Translations under genes and position numbers: made by a program
Notes under the pieces: model-generated
Database searches by the model: none
Seen by the model: the letters and a program-made list of their open reading frames with translations, nothing else
Told to the model about the DNA's origin: nothing
Shown: positions 6,778 through 15,080 of the stretch, piece by piece
How positions within the stretch are numbered: the stretch's first letter is position 1
Layout: the number at the start of each line of letters is the position of its first letter
Source of the DNA: Sutterella sp.
GTDB lineage: Bacteria; Pseudomonadota; Gammaproteobacteria; Burkholderiales; Burkholderiaceae_F
Assembly (NCBI GenBank): GCA_019410445.1
Contig: DXSO01000007.1
Coordinates: 1 to 27,394 of the forward strand
Direction: 5' to 3'
Length of the DNA: 27,394 bases

Positions 6778-7911
6778 TTAGAGAATGTCTTTGTCTGCAG
6801 CAAGTTCGGTACGTAACTTCGCAATAGCTTTTTTCTCAATCTGGCGTACACGTTCAGCAGATACGCCGAGTTCGGTTGCTAGCTCTTGAAGTGTCATGGG
6901 ATCCGGATTCCCATCGGAGTCGGTACGCAGCCAACGAGCAAGCACGACACGACGACTGCGCTCATCAAGACCATCGAGCGCATCACGGAGAATTTCTCCA
7001 GTGAGGCGATTTTTGTCACGCTCTTCCAGTACTGTGTCAGGTTCGTCTTCTTCACGCGAGAGCCAATCAATCGGTGCAAAAGAATTATCTTCTTCAGCAT
7101 CGGTGGAAGCGGTTCCTTCCAGAGGAGTATCACCGCCGCTGAGACGGGCTTCCATTTCTCGCACTTCTTCAGGTTTGACATCCAATGTTTCGGCAATTCG
7201 CTCGGTATCCGATGTACTGAGCGTGCGGTCATCGTCTTTGAGTTGTCGTAGATTGAAAAAGAGTTTGCGTTGGTTTTTCGTAGTAGCCAACTTCACCATA
7301 CGCCAGTTGCGAACGATGTATTCCTGAATTTCCGAACGTATCCAATGCACGGAAAAAGTCATCAAACGCACCCCACGATCAGGGTCAAAATGTTTGATGG
7401 CTTTCATCAATCCGATATTCCCTTCTTGAATGAGATCGGCATGAGGTAGACCGTAGCCGAGAAAGCCACGAGCAATGGAAACCACTAAGCGAAGGTGCGA
7501 TAGGATCAGCTGCTGTGCAGCCATCAAATCGCCTTCGTCACGCAAACGCACGGCCAGATCGTGCTCTTCTTCTGCTGAGAGAATAGGAGCAGAGTTGGCA
7601 TAGCGAATATAAGCGTCTAAATCTCCAAGGCGTGGAATAACGGCAGGAAGATACTGTTTTTTTTCGTATGGAACAACTTCGCCTTTAACCGGTTCAGGTC
7701 TGACGATCAAACTGCCACCGGCAGGAGGTGTATATGGGACAAGTTGTTTGTTGGAGTCACATTTCGTGGTGATGATTTGTCCTGCATTTTTTCTGCGTGC
7801 GACAAGTCCCCTGCCAACGGGGAGATTGTCGACAGAATCCAGCGTTCCCACTTGCGTTTTTTCAGGAAGTGCAACTGAGGGAAGAATCGAATTTTTAGTG
7901 GTATCGGTCAC
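6778..7911 (-). CDS. rpoH: RNA polymerase sigma-32 (heat-shock sigma factor) with a long N-terminal extension
   Basis: Residues from about 99 to the end align with RpoH: YIRYANSAPILSAEEE, LILSHLRLVVSIAR, GLPHADLIQEGNIGLMKA, the RpoH box QRKLFFNLR (214-222) and the region 4 helix-turn-helix LQELATELGVSAERVRQIEKKA. It directs polymerase to heat-shock promoters. The protein is 377 residues against about 284 in E. coli, because some 80 extra N-terminal residues of low similarity precede the core. The start shown is GTG with no clear ribosome binding site. A TTG near codon 68 could shorten it. It follows ftsX by 123 bases, keeping the ftsY-ftsE-ftsX-rpoH order of gammaproteobacteria. Confidence 0.94.
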   Translation of the reverse strand: MTDTTKNSILPSVALPEKTQVGTLDSVDNLPVGRGLVARRKNAGQIITTKCDSNKQLVPYTPPAGGSLIVRPEPVKGEVVPYEKKQYLPAVIPRLGDLDAYIRYANSAPILSAEEEHDLAVRLRDEGDLMAAQQLILSHLRLVVSIARGFLGYGLPHADLIQEGNIGLMKAIKHFDPDRGVRLMTFSVHWIRSEIQEYIVRNWRMVKLATTKNQRKLFFNLRQLKDDDRTLSTSDTERIAETLDVKPEEVREMEARLSGGDTPLEGTASTDAEEDNSFAPIDWLSREEDEPDTVLEERDKNRLTGEILRDALDGLDERSRRVVLARWLRTDSDGNPDPMTLQELATELGVSAERVRQIEKKAIAKLRTELAADKDIL

Positions 7912-8034
7912 AGAAAGAAAATTCAGGCAAAAACAAGAGTAAGTATCGGATCTTTCGTAAGATGCTACTGCGAAGTTGAATGCAAAAGTTGTAACCGGCT
8001 ACACAAAAAGTTTGTCGGCTTTTGACTAAAAAAT

Positions 8035-8955
8035 TCACAGTTTGTGTTTTTGTACGCGGGCGATAGCATCTTTGGCGGCAAAGGATCCTACGAAATAACC
8101 CAAAAGAGCCGCCATTGCTACATACAGCAAACACCAATCAAGTGCAGGCATGCGCAAGATGACGGTGACTCCATATAACCCGGCAAAGTCAGCAATCGGT
8201 TTTGCTAGAAGACTGACGCCTGTTGCTGTCACACCAAGCGAAAGTACGGCAGCAAGCATCAGTGTGAGAAAACCGCGCCATGAATAGGGGCGGCGGATAA
8301 AGCTGGCGGTAGCCCCAAAAAGATGTAAAGCTCGGATTTCTTCTTTCTGAGCGTTGGTTGTTAACCGAACAGAGGCGAAGATTACTAGAAGCACCAGCAA
8401 GAATACCACTGTGCCCAGAATGCCGAGAACAACAGAAAGAGCCGTATACAAAGCGTTGAGATAACGTTGCCATGAATCATCGTAGGCGACTAGGTCGACA
8501 TTCTCCATTTTGCGGAATTCTTCAGCCGCGGCGGCAAGCTCTTCTGAGGAAACATTATTGGCTACCGTGGCGATTACGATGTCGGGCAGAGGATTGTTTT
8601 GAGCTTTTCCCTTGGACTTTGAATTTTCTGTTTTTAGCCCCAGAGACTTGTTAACCATTGCCAGTGCGTCCTCTTTTGAGACGATGCGAACCGATGATAT
8701 GACAGAGTTTTGGGCTATGTTCTGAGCAATATCGCGTACTGACTGGTCGCCAGCACTGCGATCAGAAAAAATCGTAACTTCAGCTTGCGTTGGTACATCG
8801 AAAACTTGAGAGGAAAGCGACCAAGCAAGCGTGGCTAGGAAAAAGGGAATGGTAAGTGCGAGCCCAGCTAGAGACAAAGCCATCAGAAAAAGGCCTTTGA
8901 ACTCAAGGATTGCTCGGATGGTCTGACGAGCTGCCCAACGTGTACTAGTAAACAT
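8035..8955 (-). CDS. ftsX: Cell division protein FtsX (ABC transporter-like permease)
   Basis: A 306-residue membrane protein with a cytoplasmic N-terminus, a first membrane segment around 20-45, a periplasmic domain of about 120 residues, and three more membrane segments (about 170-197, 225-250, 270-293). That is the FtsX topology. The KEEIRALHLFGAT cytoplasmic loop is the family's usual contact to FtsE. FtsEX couples ATP use in the cytoplasm to activation of periplasmic amidases through EnvC, and a partial EnvC gene is found at 26925-27394. It starts 2 bases after ftsE. Confidence 0.92.
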   Translation of the reverse strand: MFTSTRWAARQTIRAILEFKGLFLMALSLAGLALTIPFFLATLAWSLSSQVFDVPTQAEVTIFSDRSAGDQSVRDIAQNIAQNSVISSVRIVSKEDALAMVNKSLGLKTENSKSKGKAQNNPLPDIVIATVANNVSSEELAAAAEEFRKMENVDLVAYDDSWQRYLNALYTALSVVLGILGTVVFLLVLLVIFASVRLTTNAQKEEIRALHLFGATASFIRRPYSWRGFLTLMLAAVLSLGVTATGVSLLAKPIADFAGLYGVTVILRMPALDWCLLYVAMAALLGYFVGSFAAKDAIARVQKHKL

Positions 8956-8957
8956 AC

Positions 8958-9629
8958 TTATCGAAGTCCTCCTTGCAACAGGATCGGACGGCAGACAATA
9001 TTTGTGGGCATCAGTTGCAGGTGCGAAGCCACAATGACCGAGACGTTTGAAAGGGAGACCTCTCCCAATAGATCCATCAGATGTTGGGCATTATCGGCAT
9101 CGAGGTGAGCGCAAGGTTCATCGGCGAGTACGAGAAGCGGATTATTGACGATGGCTCGGGCTACGCAGGCAATTTGTTTTTGACCAGCTGAGAGGTCATG
9201 AGGGCGTTCCTGAGCAAGATCGGAGATGCCGCACTTGTCAAGCGCATTCATCGCTGCGGCACGAGCTTTTCCGAAAGGTTCTTCCGCTGCCAGAGAAGGC
9301 AACATGACGTTTTCCAGAATCGTACGATTTTCCAACAGCAGACACTCTTGCATCATGATGCCCATGGAACGGCGGACGATAGCCATTTCTCGTTCAGAGA
9401 AATTGTTGAGACAGTCACCAGCGACACGAACTTCGCCAAAAGTGGGACGCAGGATGCCGGCAATCATCGATAAAGCAAGAGATTTTCCCGAGCCAGTGGG
9501 ACCGTGCAGGCAAACGAACTCACCGCGCGTCACATTGAATGTAATGCCAGGTGAAAGCCGTTCGCCGTTGACTTCAATTCCGGCGTTGATGAGCTCTACT
9601 AAAGGAATATTGACGCCGTTGGAAACCAT
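8958..9629 (-). CDS. ftsE: Cell division ATP-binding protein FtsE, divergent signature motif
   Basis: A 223-residue ABC ATPase with Walker A GPTGSGKS (43-50), a Q-loop segment IMMQECLLLENRTILENVMLP that resembles FtsE, Walker B LLVLADEP (165-172) and switch histidine in VIVASH (203). The signature motif is LSAGQKQ (146-152) in place of the usual LSGGEQQ, and the D-loop region reads AHLD rather than GNLD. Catalytic residues are present, so it should bind ATP. It lies between ppx and ftsX and is nearly contiguous with ftsX, so the pair is cotranscribed. Assignment rests on both sequence and context. Confidence 0.9.
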   Translation of the reverse strand: MVSNGVNIPLVELINAGIEVNGERLSPGITFNVTRGEFVCLHGPTGSGKSLALSMIAGILRPTFGEVRVAGDCLNNFSEREMAIVRRSMGIMMQECLLLENRTILENVMLPSLAAEEPFGKARAAAMNALDKCGISDLAQERPHDLSAGQKQIACVARAIVNNPLLVLADEPCAHLDADNAQHLMDLLGEVSLSNVSVIVASHLQLMPTNIVCRPILLQGGLR

Positions 9630-9658
9630 TGATTAGCACAGTCCTCTGTTTTTGATGA

Positions 9659-11173
9659 TTAATCGGTGGTTCGCATGAGTGTAAATTCCATGCCAACTCG
9701 TCCCCAGACGAGGGTTTCTTGCTCAAGTAAATAACCTGTCAGGGGATGGCGAATGAGCCATTGCGGATCCACCCATAGATGAAATGCGGGCTTTCGTGAG
9801 TGAGGGACGCGCTCAAGTTTAAGTTCCGGTAGACGCAGAGTACGACGAGCGTGAGCAAAAATAACGGCAAGACGCAATGCCAGAAGCATATGAACAAAAG
9901 AGTCATCACTGAGTGCTGCTTCAACTTTTTTGAGATTTCCACGCTGTCCCAGAACCAGAGTACTCATCTGTGTTTGGTCGTAGCGCGAAAAGCCAGGCAG
10001 ATCAGAGTTCATCAAAATGTACTGACTGTGTTTGTGATAGCCACTGGGACTGATCATGCGACCGGTTTCATGCAGCATGGAGGCCCATTGCAGTAACTTG
10101 CGGCAGTCGTGGGATTTTTCTTCGTTAGGTTCAAGCGCAACAAAGAATTTGTCCGCCAGAGCAGCTACGCGAGCAGCTTGTTGTTTGTCAATGCTTGAGC
10201 GTTTGATGATTGCTGTTACGGTGCTGTCGCGCGTGTCGCGCTGTTCCTGACGACCCAGCATATCGTAAAGCAGGCCTACGCGAAGGGCGCCGGAAGCGGG
10301 ACGCATTTCCTTGATTTTAAAAGTATCGAAAACAGCCGAGAGTACAGCAAGACCGCCAGCGATTACTTCACGACGATCTTCTTTGAGCCCCGGGAAGTTG
10401 AACTTGCGAATATCTCCAGCCTCTATCAATTCTTTACGCAAAACTTTTAGAAGGGCCGGGGTGACCACCCCATTGGTAAGGCCTGAGGCGTGCCCGATGT
10501 CGGCTACAGCACCGATGGTGCCGGCACTTCCATAAGCGGCGTCCCAATTGCGGAATGAGAATTCTTGATGAGCCTCTTCGAATTCGGCTTGAGCTGCTAA
10601 TTGAGCCTGTTTTAATGCATTAGCGGTGATTTTTCCGTCAGGAAAGAAGGCACGCGAAGTGTTCACACAGCCAACATGGAAAGATTCGCATTCTTTGGCA
10701 ATAAAACCACAACCGATAATAAGCTCCGTGGAGGCTCCGCCAATGTCAACGACCAGTCTTTTTTCGCTTGATGGCGGCAGTGTATGGGCGCAACCGGAAA
10801 AGACAAGACGTGCTTCTTCGCGTCCTGCAATGATTTCGATGGGATGGCCGAGGGCTTCCTCAGCTTTCGGTAGAAATTCTGCAGAATTTGTAGCCACTCG
10901 CAATGCTTGTGTTCCGACGGCGCGAATGTTCTGCGGAGGAATGTTCTCGAGTTTTTCACGGAAACGACGCAAAGCGGCTAGTGCGCGTTCCTGGATCTCC
11001 GGCGTAAAGGCACCGTTTTCATCAATTCCCCCTGCTAAGCGAACCGTTTCTTTCCAATAGCTTTCCGTCGTGATGCGATAGTCCTCTACACGCCCAATCT
11101 CAACGCGAAAACTATTACTGCCAAGATCAACTGCACCGAGTAGAACCGGTTGCTGTTCTGTTTCACCCTTCAT
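9659..11173 (-). CDS. ppx: Ppx/GppA-family exopolyphosphatase
   Basis: A 504-residue member of the ASKHA phosphatase family. The N-terminal domain shows AVDLGSNSFRVEIG, AVGTQALRVATN, IIAGREEARLVFSG and DIGGASTE. The C-terminal part carries an HD-like helical domain with LHETGRMISPSGYHKHSQYIL. It cleaves terminal phosphate from polyphosphate, and the GppA branch also hydrolyses pppGpp. The choice between the two is not settled by sequence alone. AGAGAG lies upstream of the ATG. It sits between ftsY and ftsE, an insertion into a normally tight cluster, and runs in the same direction with a 29-base gap to ftsE. Confidence 0.92.
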   Translation of the reverse strand: MKGETEQQPVLLGAVDLGSNSFRVEIGRVEDYRITTESYWKETVRLAGGIDENGAFTPEIQERALAALRRFREKLENIPPQNIRAVGTQALRVATNSAEFLPKAEEALGHPIEIIAGREEARLVFSGCAHTLPPSSEKRLVVDIGGASTELIIGCGFIAKECESFHVGCVNTSRAFFPDGKITANALKQAQLAAQAEFEEAHQEFSFRNWDAAYGSAGTIGAVADIGHASGLTNGVVTPALLKVLRKELIEAGDIRKFNFPGLKEDRREVIAGGLAVLSAVFDTFKIKEMRPASGALRVGLLYDMLGRQEQRDTRDSTVTAIIKRSSIDKQQAARVAALADKFFVALEPNEEKSHDCRKLLQWASMLHETGRMISPSGYHKHSQYILMNSDLPGFSRYDQTQMSTLVLGQRGNLKKVEAALSDDSFVHMLLALRLAVIFAHARRTLRLPELKLERVPHSRKPAFHLWVDPQWLIRHPLTGYLLEQETLVWGRVGMEFTLMRTTD

Positions 11174-11222
11174 ATCGTTAACTCTCTTTTTGTTGTTTGA
11201 TATGGCCCGAGGTCAGGAAAAA

Positions 11223-12146
11223 TCACTTATCTTCAACATCTTCGCCGACGAGTGCGCTGGCAAAACTCTTGGCATCGAAAGGCTGCAAATCATCGATTTG
11301 CTCTCCTACGCCCACAAAATAGATTGGAAGGGCATTTTCGGGAGAACGTTCAGCAGTGATCGCAACCAGAACGCCGCCTTTTGCAGTTCCGTCGAGTTTG
11401 GTAACGATCAACCCTGTGAGTTTGGCACAGTTGTCAAATGCTTTAACCTGGGCCAGTGCATTTTGGCCGTTTGTGCCATCAACAACAAGCAAGACTTCGT
11501 GAGGTGCCCCTTCCATTGCTTTGCCTTGAGATCGGCGAATTCGGGCGAGCTCTTCCATGAGATTGAGTTGTGTAGGAAGACGTCCTGCGGTGTCGGCAAT
11601 CACAACGTCAGTACCTCTCGCTCTCCCTGCAGAGACAGCATCAAATACAACAGCAGCAGGATCTCCGCCGGATTGCGTAACTACATCGATTTTGTTGCGT
11701 TCTCCCCAGACAGCAAGCTGTTCTCGTGCGGCTGCTCGGAAAGTATCTGCCGCGGCAAGTAATACGGATTTGTTTTGAGCTGCAAGCCATTTGGCAATTT
11801 TGCCGATAGTTGTTGTTTTGCCCGCACCGTTTACACCAACCATCATGATAACCAAAGGCTTTGCGGCGTCCAGATTCATGGGTTTTTGAGCCGGTAGCAA
11901 AATGCGCTCAATTTCATCGCGTAGGGCCGAACGCACTTGATCGCGTGTTTTTAAGCCTTTGAGCTTCACCGTATCGCGTAAACGCTGTAGGATGACGGAG
12001 GTCGGCTTGTAGCCGACGTCAGCGGCAATAAGTGTTTCCTCAAGTGAATCGAAAAACTCTTCGTCAACTACTCCGCCAGTGAATAGGCGGACGAGGTTGA
12101 CGCGGGTACGAGCAAGCCCGTTTTTTAAACGTGAAAAAAATCCCAT
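11223..12146 (-). CDS. ftsY: Signal recognition particle receptor FtsY
   Basis: The NG domain is complete: N-domain helices with VDEEFFDSLEETLIAADVG, G1 GVNGAGKTTTIGK (104-116), DTFRAAAREQL (134-144), DTAGRL (185-190) and TKLDGTAKGG (249-258). FtsY docks SRP-ribosome complexes at the inner membrane. The frame is open far upstream, but the ATG at 12146 gives MGFFSRLKNGLARTR, a typical FtsY start, and anything longer would be antisense to rsmD. At 307 residues it lacks a long acidic A domain. No ribosome binding site is visible. The start codon overlaps the start codon of divergent rsmD (CATG). Confidence 0.95.
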   Translation of the reverse strand: MGFFSRLKNGLARTRVNLVRLFTGGVVDEEFFDSLEETLIAADVGYKPTSVILQRLRDTVKLKGLKTRDQVRSALRDEIERILLPAQKPMNLDAAKPLVIMMVGVNGAGKTTTIGKIAKWLAAQNKSVLLAAADTFRAAAREQLAVWGERNKIDVVTQSGGDPAAVVFDAVSAGRARGTDVVIADTAGRLPTQLNLMEELARIRRSQGKAMEGAPHEVLLVVDGTNGQNALAQVKAFDNCAKLTGLIVTKLDGTAKGGVLVAITAERSPENALPIYFVGVGEQIDDLQPFDAKSFASALVGEDVEDK

Positions 12147-12807
12147 GACGAAAGCAAAGAAAAAACCAGCTGCGCCCATAAGGCGCGCAGGCACCAAAGC
12201 GGGCGAAAAAGTCCAACGCGTTAGTTTACCAACCCATGGTGCAGACGGTACAGTTCGAATCGTTTCGGGACGGTACAAAAGAACACCTATCGCAGTTGGT
12301 TTGCGAGAAGGACTGCGTCCAACCCCTTCTCGTGTACGAGAAACTCTGTTTGATTGGTTGCGCCATTTTCTAGGGGATTTTTCCCAAGTCCGGTTTCTGG
12401 ATATGTTTGCCGGTAGTGGAGCTTTGGGGCTGGAGGCTGCAAGCAATGGAGCAGGTGAAGTTGTGCTGTTGGAGAAAGATAGGAAAAGTGCAGCAGCAAT
12501 TCAGGCGGTGGTAAAAAAACTCAACGCACAGGAGCAGGTGCGGTGTGAAATCTGTGATGCTTTTGACTGGGTGAAAAAATGCAGTGTTAAATTTGACGTG
12601 GTATTTATAGATCCTCCGTTTGCATTGTCTTTGCATGAAGCAGCCGTTAAAGCAGTGTTGCCGCTTTTGCGTCAGGACGGTTTTCTGTATTTGGAAAATG
12701 AGGTAGAAATCTCAGATGAGCTTTTAAAGGTCTGGGGTTTGGAAAGTGTTCGGCGCGGACGAGCGGGAGCGGTTCACTACCTTCTTTGTACGCGCATAAT
12801 CGTTTAA
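12145..12807 (+). CDS. rsmD: 16S rRNA (guanine(966)-N2)-methyltransferase
   Basis: A 220-residue SAM-dependent methyltransferase of the RsmD family. It shows VRIVSGRYKRTPI, LRPTPSRVRETLFDWL, the SAM motif FLDMFAGSGALGLEA and the catalytic DPPF in VVFIDPPFAL. About 35 basic N-terminal residues (MTKAKKKPAAPIRRAG onward) precede the conserved core. An upstream GTG at 12079 is less likely, since it would deepen the overlap with ftsY. rsmD beside ftsY is a classic pairing. coaD follows on the same strand, as in many proteobacteria. Confidence 0.95.
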   Translation: MTKAKKKPAAPIRRAGTKAGEKVQRVSLPTHGADGTVRIVSGRYKRTPIAVGLREGLRPTPSRVRETLFDWLRHFLGDFSQVRFLDMFAGSGALGLEAASNGAGEVVLLEKDRKSAAAIQAVVKKLNAQEQVRCEICDAFDWVKKCSVKFDVVFIDPPFALSLHEAAVKAVLPLLRQDGFLYLENEVEISDELLKVWGLESVRRGRAGAVHYLLCTRIIV

Positions 12808-12850
12808 AATCATCGATTCGACGTACAACAAATGTAAGAGTATCTCTTTT

Positions 12851-12881
12851 AAGGAGGAGGACTCTTGTCTCAAAAGCCATG
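12851..12881 (+). promoter_or_regulatory. Strong ribosome binding site and possible five-codon leader ORF before coaD
   Basis: AAGGAGGAGG (12851-12860) is the strongest Shine-Dalgarno in the window but lies 18 bases before the coaD ATG, which is too far for normal use. It is 4 bases from a TTG at 12865 that opens TTG-TCT-CAA-AAG-CCA-TGA. The TGA overlaps the coaD start as ATGA, so translation could be coupled. The leader ORF is inference. Confidence 0.45.
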
Positions 12882-13373
12882 ACGACGGCCGTCTATCCCG
12901 GAACTTTTGATCCTTTTACGCTCGGGCACCTTGATGTGCTCAAACGCGCTGCGCGGTTGTTTGACAGCGTGATTTTGGCTGTGGCGCGAAGTGAAAAGAA
13001 AAAGACGCTTTTTTCGCTGCAAGAACGTGTTGCATTGGTGAAGGCCAGTTGCGAAGGACTGCAGGGTCTCGAGAATGTGACGGTAGAAGGCTTTGATGGA
13101 TTGCTTTGCGACTTTGCTAAAGCGCGCGGAATCACCGTATCTATTCGTGGTGCCCGGGCTGTAAGCGACTTTGAGTACGAATTTCAAATGGCCGGTATGA
13201 ACAGAGTGTTGATGCCGGAAGTGGAAACCATCTTTTTGATGCCTGCACTTAACTGCCAGTTTGTTAGCGGTAGTGTTGTGCGTGAAATCGCTTCCCTAGG
13301 TGGCGATGTTTCCGACTTCGTGCCGGAACCCGTGCGTTGTGCTTTGCAACAGCGCTTTCCCATAAAAAAGTAA
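12879..13373 (+). CDS. coaD: Phosphopantetheine adenylyltransferase
   Basis: A 164-residue nucleotidyltransferase of coenzyme A synthesis that joins 4'-phosphopantetheine and ATP to form dephospho-CoA. It has YPGTFDPFTLGHLDVLKRA (with the TxGH motif), SIRGARAVSDFEYEFQMAGMNR and the ATP-binding segment VSGSVVREIASLGGDVSDFVP. The ATG at 12879 matches the family start, though the frame is open upstream. The strong ribosome binding site lies unusually far upstream, as described for 12851-12881. Confidence 0.96.
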   Translation: MTTAVYPGTFDPFTLGHLDVLKRAARLFDSVILAVARSEKKKTLFSLQERVALVKASCEGLQGLENVTVEGFDGLLCDFAKARGITVSIRGARAVSDFEYEFQMAGMNRVLMPEVETIFLMPALNCQFVSGSVVREIASLGGDVSDFVPEPVRCALQQRFPIKK

Positions 13374-13441
13374 AAGTGTTTCTGTAACGATTGACGTTGC
13401 ATTAGTCACTTACCCAACAAAACAAACAAAGGAAACAAGAA

Positions 13442-14983
13442 ATGGAACCCTATGCTGCCGAGTGGTGGTCGATTGTTCCTCCGATCGTGGCCATTGCACT
13501 GGCACTTCTTACCAAAGAAGTGTTTTCCTCGCTGCTCGTGGGCATTTTTACGGGCACGCTTATTTACGCAGTAGGCACGGATGCCAATATCGTGATGGGT
13601 ACGCTTGAGACAGCCTTCACGATGATGGCTAAAAAGGTGGACTTCAATATCCTTATTTTCTGCTCTTTGTTGGGCGGTTTGGTTTACTTGATTAGTTTGT
13701 CAGGCGGCACAGTGGCTTATGGACGAGCTTCCACTAAGATCATTCGTGGTCGCCGCTCATCATTGGCATCTACTAGCGGCTTGGGCATCGCTATCTTTAT
13801 TGACGATTATTTCAATTGCCTTACCGTTGGAACGGTGATGCGTCCGATTACGGATCTCTATAAGATCAGCCGAGCCAAACTGGCATATATCATCGACAGT
13901 ACCGCTGCTCCTGTGTGCATCATTGCACCGATTTCGTCTTGGGCTGCAGCGGTGGGTTCTTCACTCAAAGATACTGGCGCGTTTGACAGTGAACTCGGTG
14001 CTTTTGTTGCCACTATCCCTTGGAACTTCTACGCGTTGTTCTCTTTGGTATTGGTGTTTTTCTTGTGTTGGACGGATTTTGACTTTGGCCCGATGCGTCG
14101 AGCTGAAGAGCGGGCTCGTCAACAGGAAGTGGATCCTACGGCTACCCAAAATCCGGGAGCCGATACACTCAAATACAACCCTAACGGTACGACGTGGGAT
14201 ATGCTCGTTCCGTTGGGTGCACTGATCGTGTTTGCCGTATTGGCTCTGATGTACACGGGCGGATATTGGGGCAGTGATGCCAAGTACCACACATTTATGG
14301 CAGCCATTGGCAATTCGTCGGCTTCGATTTCTTTGGTATTTGCTTCGTTCGGAGCACTGATTGTTGCTTTGCTGATGTACGTACCGCGGCGATTAATGAG
14401 TTTTGCTCAGTTTGCTGAAGGCTCAGTGGAAGGCATGAAGATGATGTTGCCGGCCAACATCATTTTGATTTTGGCTTGGACGCTGTCGGGTGTTTGCCGT
14501 GAACTGTTGTCCGCTCCACAGTTTATGCAACAGGTCGTTACTTCGACTGGAATGGGCGCAACTTTCTTGCCGGTGATTGTGTTTGCCATTGCAGCTTTCC
14601 TTGCATTTTCTATGGGCACTGCTTGGGGGACATTTGGTATTTTGATTCCGATCGTGGTTCCGATTGTTGAAGCACTGGATCCGACATTAACGGTGGTTGT
14701 ACTTTCAGCAACGTTGGCAGGTTCTGTTTTTGGCGATCATTGTTCTCCCATTTCTGATACAACGATTTTGTCGTCGGCTGGAGCGGGTTGCTCACACATT
14801 GATCACGTAGCTACACAGCTGCCTTATGCACTTTTGGTTGCTGGCTCTGCCGCGGTGGGTTATTTAGTGGCCGGTATCACCGGAGGCAATCTTTGGCTAA
14901 GTTTGTTGGCCACGGCCGCCGTGCTTTTGGGCGTGACGATTTTCTTGCATGTAACCGAGCAGAATTCGGTGGAGAAAGCGTAA
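13442..14983 (+). CDS. NhaC-family Na+/H+ antiporter
   Basis: A 513-residue polytopic membrane protein with about 12 hydrophobic segments. It contains the family motifs FIDDYFNCLTVGTVMRP and DSTAAPVCIIAPISSW, and near the end AGSVFGDHCSPISDTTILSSAGAGC, all typical of the NhaC/ion transporter superfamily (Pfam Na_H_antiporter). It likely exchanges protons for Na+ or an organic ion. The exact substrate cannot be read from sequence. AGGAAAC just before the ATG supports the start. It has its own intergenic region after coaD and is followed by a long hairpin. Confidence 0.9.
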   Translation: MEPYAAEWWSIVPPIVAIALALLTKEVFSSLLVGIFTGTLIYAVGTDANIVMGTLETAFTMMAKKVDFNILIFCSLLGGLVYLISLSGGTVAYGRASTKIIRGRRSSLASTSGLGIAIFIDDYFNCLTVGTVMRPITDLYKISRAKLAYIIDSTAAPVCIIAPISSWAAAVGSSLKDTGAFDSELGAFVATIPWNFYALFSLVLVFFLCWTDFDFGPMRRAEERARQQEVDPTATQNPGADTLKYNPNGTTWDMLVPLGALIVFAVLALMYTGGYWGSDAKYHTFMAAIGNSSASISLVFASFGALIVALLMYVPRRLMSFAQFAEGSVEGMKMMLPANIILILAWTLSGVCRELLSAPQFMQQVVTSTGMGATFLPVIVFAIAAFLAFSMGTAWGTFGILIPIVVPIVEALDPTLTVVVLSATLAGSVFGDHCSPISDTTILSSAGAGCSHIDHVATQLPYALLVAGSAAVGYLVAGITGGNLWLSLLATAAVLLGVTIFLHVTEQNSVEKA

Positions 14984-14990
14984 CAATCCT

Positions 14991-15026
14991 TAGCGATCCG
15001 AAGCTTTATTTCGCTTCGGGTCGCTA
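14991..15026 (+). terminator. Long hairpin after the antiporter gene
   Basis: TAGCGATCCGAAGC (14991-15004) pairs with GCTTCGGGTCGCTA (15013-15026) with one wobble, 7 bases after the stop codon. It lacks a T run, so it may be a processing or Rho-associated end rather than a full intrinsic terminator. Confidence 0.55.
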
Positions 15027-15051
15027 GAATCCGATCAAGATGTCTCATGTG

Positions 15052-15075
15052 CGCCCGAAAGTTCTCGGGCGTTTT
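15052..15075 (+). terminator. Terminator-like hairpin directly before lptF
   Basis: CGCCCGA (15052-15058) and TCGGGCG (15065-15071) form a 7-bp stem followed by TTTT. It ends only 5 bases before the lptF ATG and fills the space where a ribosome binding site should be. It could end the upstream transcript or act as an attenuator of lptFG. Confidence 0.65.
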
Positions 15076-15080
15076 GAATA

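Noticed and set aside
12147..12446. Upstream extension of the ftsY frame by 100 codons
   Set aside because: It is antisense to rsmD, has no FtsY-like sequence, and the ATG at 12146 gives a typical FtsY N-terminus.
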